Shown here in pieces: positions 24,896 through 27,944 of a stretch of 27,944 nt of DNA. Positions within the stretch are counted from its first letter, which is position 1. Each line of letters starts with the position of its first letter. The translations under genes and the position numbers were made by a program. The notes under the pieces were generated by a model. It saw only the letters and a program-made list of their open reading frames with translations, did not search any database and was not told where the DNA came from. The DNA comes from CAZTZY01 sp964617765 (GTDB lineage: Bacteria > Pseudomonadota > Gammaproteobacteria > Pseudomonadales > DT-91), in assembly GCA_964617765.1 (NCBI GenBank), contig CAZTZY010000032.1, positions 1-27,944 on the forward strand. Reading direction: 5' to 3'.

Positions 24896-27292
24896 TCATC
24901 CCGAGAATCCGATTGCATTATGGTCTTTCTCTGCATCCAGAACAATTTGTGTCATCTTCAGTACGCTATCCGGATTCAAAGCAATGGAATGAATACCCTG
25001 CTCAACCAGCCAGCGTGTAATTTCCGGGAAATCGCTCGGTGCCTGGCCACAAATGCCAATATATTTATTATGCTTGCGACACGCCGCAATCGCCATGCCC
25101 ATCAACACGGCCACCGCAGGATTCCTTTCATCAAATTGTGTTAACAACCCCGAATCACGATCCACGCCCATGGTTAATTGCGTTAAATCGTTAGAGCCAA
25201 TCGAAAAGCCGTCGCAATGCTCAAGGAACTGCTCAGCCAGCAAGGCATTGGCCGGAATCTCGCACATCAGCATCAACTGCAAACCATTCTCGCCACGGCG
25301 CAAACCGTTTTCAGCCATCAAGGCTGATACTTTTTGTACCTCCTCCACTGTGCGCACAAACGGCAACATCACTTGCAGGTTGGTTAAACCCATTTCTTCA
25401 CGCACCTTGCGAATCGCCTTGCACTCCAGCGCAAAACAATCACGGAAGCTATCGGCATAATAGCGCGCCGCACCGCGAAAGCCGATCATCGGATTCTCCT
25501 CTTGCGGCTCAAACTGCCGGCCGCCGATCAATTCGGCATATTCGTTAGATTTGAAATCACTGGTGCGGATAATCACCGGCTTCGGATAAAACGCACCTGC
25601 CAGCGTCGCAATGCCTTCGGCCAGTTTTTCCACATAAAAATCTACCGGGCTGGCATAACCCACCGTATGCGCAGTAATGGTTTGCTGCAATGCAGCCGGC
25701 AAAGTGTTGAATTCCAGCAATGCACGCGGATGCAGGCCAATATGGTTACTGATAATAAATTCCATACGCGCCAGCCCAACGCCATCGTTAGGTAATTGCG
25801 CAACCCCAAAAGCCTGGCCGGGATTACCCGCAATCAACATGATTTTGGTTTCCGGCTTTTGCAGGTTATCCAGGCGAATCTGCTCATGCACAAATGGCAA
25901 AATACCGTCATACACATGGCCTATTTCACCCTCGGCACAACTCACGGTGACACCCATGCCATCGCGCAATACATCCGTGGCATTACCCGCGCCCACCACC
26001 GCCGGAATACCCAGCTCACGCGCAATAATCGCCGCATGGCAGGTGCGCCCGCCGCGATTGGTGACTATAGCACTAGCCGTTTTCATCACCGGCTCCCAAT
26101 CAGGATCGGTAATATCCGCCACTAACACCTCACCCGCCTTGATCTCATTTAGATGAGATTTATCTTTCACCACTCGCACCGCGCCCGCACCAATGCGAGC
26201 ACCGATACTTTTACCGTTTAACAACACATGGCCTTTCTTTTGCAAACGATAGACATCCTGTACCAATGCATTATCGTTAGAGTGCACGGTTTCTGGTCGC
26301 GCCTGTACTATAAACAGCTTCTGCGTAATGCCATCACGCGCCCATTCAATATCCATCGCACAACCGTAATGCGCCTCAATCACCAGCGCCTGTTTCGCCA
26401 GCTCAATAATTTCATCATCGGTAATCGCAAAACGCTGCTGGTCTGCCGCACTCACCGGCTCATTCAAGGTTGCCAACTTGCTCGCTGTTTCGTCATAGAC
26501 CATGCGCAGAGATTTAGTGCCGAGCTGGCGTTTTAGAATAGGCCGAAACCCTTGCTGCAACGTCGGCTTATGCACCACAAATTCATCCGGATTCACCGCG
26601 CCCTGCACCACATTCTCACCCAAACCATAAGCAGCAGTAATGGTGATAACATCGCGAAAGCCGCTTTCAGTATCCAGTGTGAATATCACCCCTGATGCAC
26701 CCAGATCAGAACGCACCATCTTTTGCACACCAATCGACAGCGCCACTTTCATGTGCGCAAAACCCTTATGCACCCGATAGGCAATCGCCCGATCAGTAAA
26801 CAATGAAGCGTATACGCGCTTGCATGCCAGCAACAAATCTTCCAGCCCGCGAATATTCAGGTAAGTTTCCTGCTGCCCGGCAAACGAAGCATCCGGCAAA
26901 TCTTCCGCCGTGGCCGAACTGCGCACAGCCACATCCGTGCCCTGGCCATATTCCTGCTCCAGCACCTGATAAGCATTGGCAATCGCCTGCTGTAAATCTA
27001 ACGGTATTTCACTAGCGATAATCCAGTCACGAATCTCCGCTCCGGTCTTTTGCAACGCCGTGACATTTTCGATATCCATATCACCCAAGGCATCTGTAAT
27101 TTTTTGACGCAGCCCGTTATGATCCAGGAAATGCCAATAGGCCTCAGCCGTCGTGGCAAACCCATCCGGCACCGAAACCCCCTGCGGGCTCAGCGCACCA
27201 AACATCTCACCCAGCGAAGCATTTTTACCGCCGACAATGGCGACATCGTGGCGACCCAACTCGGAAAATTGTTTAATCAACGTAATAGTCAT
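24896..27292 (-). CDS. ppsA: Phosphoenolpyruvate synthase
   Basis: PpsA converts pyruvate and ATP to PEP, AMP and phosphate, the entry to gluconeogenesis. The 798-residue protein has the N-terminal ATP-grasp domain (VGGKNASLGEMFG, then AVRSSATAEDLPDASFAGQQ). The swivelling domain carries catalytic His419 in GGRTCHAAIIARELG (E. coli His421). The C-terminal PEP barrel ends in GSNDLTQLTMGVDRDSG and GICGQAPSD with Cys748. Length matches the E. coli enzyme (792). AGGG lies 4-5 bases before ATG. It is monocistronic here, with a CRP/FNR-like site upstream and the REPIN array just downstream. No PSRP-type regulator gene (ppsR) is beside it within the window. Confidence 0.97.
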   Translation of the reverse strand: MTITLIKQFSELGRHDVAIVGGKNASLGEMFGALSPQGVSVPDGFATTAEAYWHFLDHNGLRQKITDALGDMDIENVTALQKTGAEIRDWIIASEIPLDLQQAIANAYQVLEQEYGQGTDVAVRSSATAEDLPDASFAGQQETYLNIRGLEDLLLACKRVYASLFTDRAIAYRVHKGFAHMKVALSIGVQKMVRSDLGASGVIFTLDTESGFRDVITITAAYGLGENVVQGAVNPDEFVVHKPTLQQGFRPILKRQLGTKSLRMVYDETASKLATLNEPVSAADQQRFAITDDEIIELAKQALVIEAHYGCAMDIEWARDGITQKLFIVQARPETVHSNDNALVQDVYRLQKKGHVLLNGKSIGARIGAGAVRVVKDKSHLNEIKAGEVLVADITDPDWEPVMKTASAIVTNRGGRTCHAAIIARELGIPAVVGAGNATDVLRDGMGVTVSCAEGEIGHVYDGILPFVHEQIRLDNLQKPETKIMLIAGNPGQAFGVAQLPNDGVGLARMEFIISNHIGLHPRALLEFNTLPAALQQTITAHTVGYASPVDFYVEKLAEGIATLAGAFYPKPVIIRTSDFKSNEYAELIGGRQFEPQEENPMIGFRGAARYYADSFRDCFALECKAIRKVREEMGLTNLQVMLPFVRTVEEVQKVSALMAENGLRRGENGLQLMLMCEIPANALLAEQFLEHCDGFSIGSNDLTQLTMGVDRDSGLLTQFDERNPAVAVLMGMAIAACRKHNKYIGICGQAPSDFPEITRWLVEQGIHSIALNPDSVLKMTQIVLDAEKDHNAIGFSG

Positions 27293-27338
27293 AAAACCCT
27301 GCCTTTTTAATCATTCTCTCAAAGAAGCGAAAATACCA

Positions 27339-27354
27339 TTTGATGTATATCACA
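27339..27354 (-). promoter_or_regulatory. CRP/FNR-family binding site upstream of ppsA
   Basis: On the - strand this reads TGTGATATACATCAAA, a TGTGA-N6-TCA(A)A dyad close to the CRP/Vfr consensus. The overlapping TTGAT-N4-ATCAC on the + strand is 9/10 to the FNR/ANR consensus. It is centred about 54 bases before the ppsA start. A gluconeogenic gene under CRP-type or anaerobic control is plausible. Which regulator binds cannot be decided from the site. Confidence 0.4.
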
Positions 27355-27549
27355 GGTTTGCTGTATTCCAGTTATGCATTGCCTATATATCCACTGAATT
27401 CAAGAAGCCGTATATTAAATTCATCAAAATCATCTGGTTATCTCAATGGGAATGGGGTTATAAGCCTTTTAGTGAGTGCTTGAAATATGCGCAGAGATGG
27501 CGGGAATAGTCAATAAATTGCCAGAAAGTCAGCTCCCCAATTACCCAAA

Positions 27550-27694
27550 ACTTAACGAACGTTTTTATTCGTTAAGTTCGGAGAACTTAACGAACACGCC
27601 TTGTTAAGTGGTTGGTATTGCTATAGATTTGGATTATCGTTAAAAAATCAATAAAAACTAAACGAACGGAACTTAACGAACTGCGTTCGTTAAA
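27550..27694. repeat. Cluster of ACTTAACGAAC repeats with hairpins
   Basis: ACTTAACGAAC occurs directly at 27550-27560, 27585-27595 and 27671-27681, with inverted copies at 27568-27577 (TTCGTTAAGT) and 27686-27694 (GTTCGTTAA). These make two stems: CTTAACGAA/TTCGTTAAG (27551-27576) and TTAACGAAC/GTTCGTTAA around TGC (27674-27694). Degenerate copies lie at 27603-27609 and 27659-27668. The arms fit the short recombination core RYYYAAC/GTTRRRY, but spacing and length do not match a full attC site. The role is unknown; operator array, transposon end or dispersed repeat are all possible. Confidence 0.55.
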
Positions 27695-27779
27695 TCAGCT
27701 GTTAAATGAAAATAGTTAGTGGCTTATGTTTTTTGGTGGGGTTCGTTTTTGTGCTTCGCAGGCGCAGTAATATAAATTC

Positions 27780-27944
27780 TTAAATTCGCTCTGTGTTGTT
27801 TGGCTTTAAAGGTTTCGCTCTTTCGTCGTTTTTGGGTTCGCTAGGTTGCTTCGCTGTTGTATTAACCTCATTTCCTGGGTTAATCTTGAGCAACTGGCTA
27901 AATTGATTTCGCTTTGGTATTTGGCAGCTTCGCAGTGGGCTGCG
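27780..27944 (-). CDS. Possible C-terminal end of a protein cut by the window edge
   Basis: Reading the - strand from the edge, one frame stays open for 54 codons and stops at 27780-27782. The tail is rich in K, N, P, E and T (for example KQPSEPKNDERAKPLKP). A second - strand frame is also open for 45 codons, so an open frame here is weak evidence. The stretch is dominated by a recurring TTCGCT-like word, which itself reduces stop codons. I do not recognise the product. The remaining 27355-27549 and 27695-27779 hold no supportable gene. Confidence 0.2.
   Translation of the reverse strand, partial: RSPLRSCQIPKRNQFSQLLKINPGNEVNTTAKQPSEPKNDERAKPLKPNNTERI

Noticed and set aside
27153..27509. 118-codon + strand open frame over the ppsA 5' end
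   Set aside because: Its first half is antisense to the conserved ppsA N-terminus; the second half covers the ppsA leader and has no family features.
27550..27694. Integron attC site
   Set aside because: ACTTAAC/GTTAAGT arms fit the core consensus, but the paired arms are only about 25-28 bp apart and lack the inner L boxes and unpaired bases; no integrase is visible.

Overview
The window looks like chromosomal DNA of a gammaproteobacterium close to Pseudomonas, most likely a Cellvibrio-type member of the Cellvibrionales/Pseudomonadales. This rests on gene order, not on any search: the block chpC-chpB-chpA-pilK-pilJ-pilI-pilH-pilG, divergent from gshB-tonB-algH-ruvX, is the order known from Pseudomonas aeruginosa. 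Genus assignment is inference.

Left edge (1-864): a short AT-rich gene for an unrecognised membrane-associated protein, bracketed by a 17-bp inverted repeat, plus a REP-like hairpin. Next comes a methyl-cycle operon on the + strand (865-5439): an ArsR-type repressor fused to a SAM-dependent methyltransferase (SahR-like), metK, ahcY and metF. These make SAM, clear S-adenosylhomocysteine and supply methyl-tetrahydrofolate. A perfect 24-bp palindrome directly follows a -10 element just before the repressor gene, giving a clear autoregulatory operator. A small secreted DUF4399 protein and rsmE (16S rRNA m3U1498 methyltransferase) follow as a two-gene unit.

Centre (6680-20048, - strand): a complete Pil-Chp chemosensory operon that controls type IV pili. 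In transcription order it encodes PilG and PilH (response regulators), PilI (CheW), PilJ (receptor), PilK (CheR), the 2516-residue hybrid kinase ChpA with six HTLKG phosphotransfer modules, ChpB (CheB) and ChpC (CheW). Two of the ChpA phosphotransfer modules are near copies of each other.

Right of centre (20339-23175, + strand): gshB, a TonB3-like protein, algH/yqgE and ruvX, packed tightly. After ruvX the Pseudomonas order (pyrR-pyrB) is not followed. Instead there is a patch of hairpin repeats, then a - strand pair encoding an isoprenylcysteine-methyltransferase-like membrane protein and a DUF4404 protein, then a tandem array of six REPIN-like elements with a 94-95 bp period.

Right edge: ppsA (PEP synthase) on the - strand with a CRP/FNR-type site upstream, a cluster of ACTTAACGAAC repeats, and an open frame running off the window.

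Most of the window is ordinary core genome. No clearly new defence or mobile system is visible. The points most worth following are the methyltransferase-fused repressor and its operator, the ChpA domain duplication, the REPIN array, the degenerate ChpB receiver and the repeat-rich edges.
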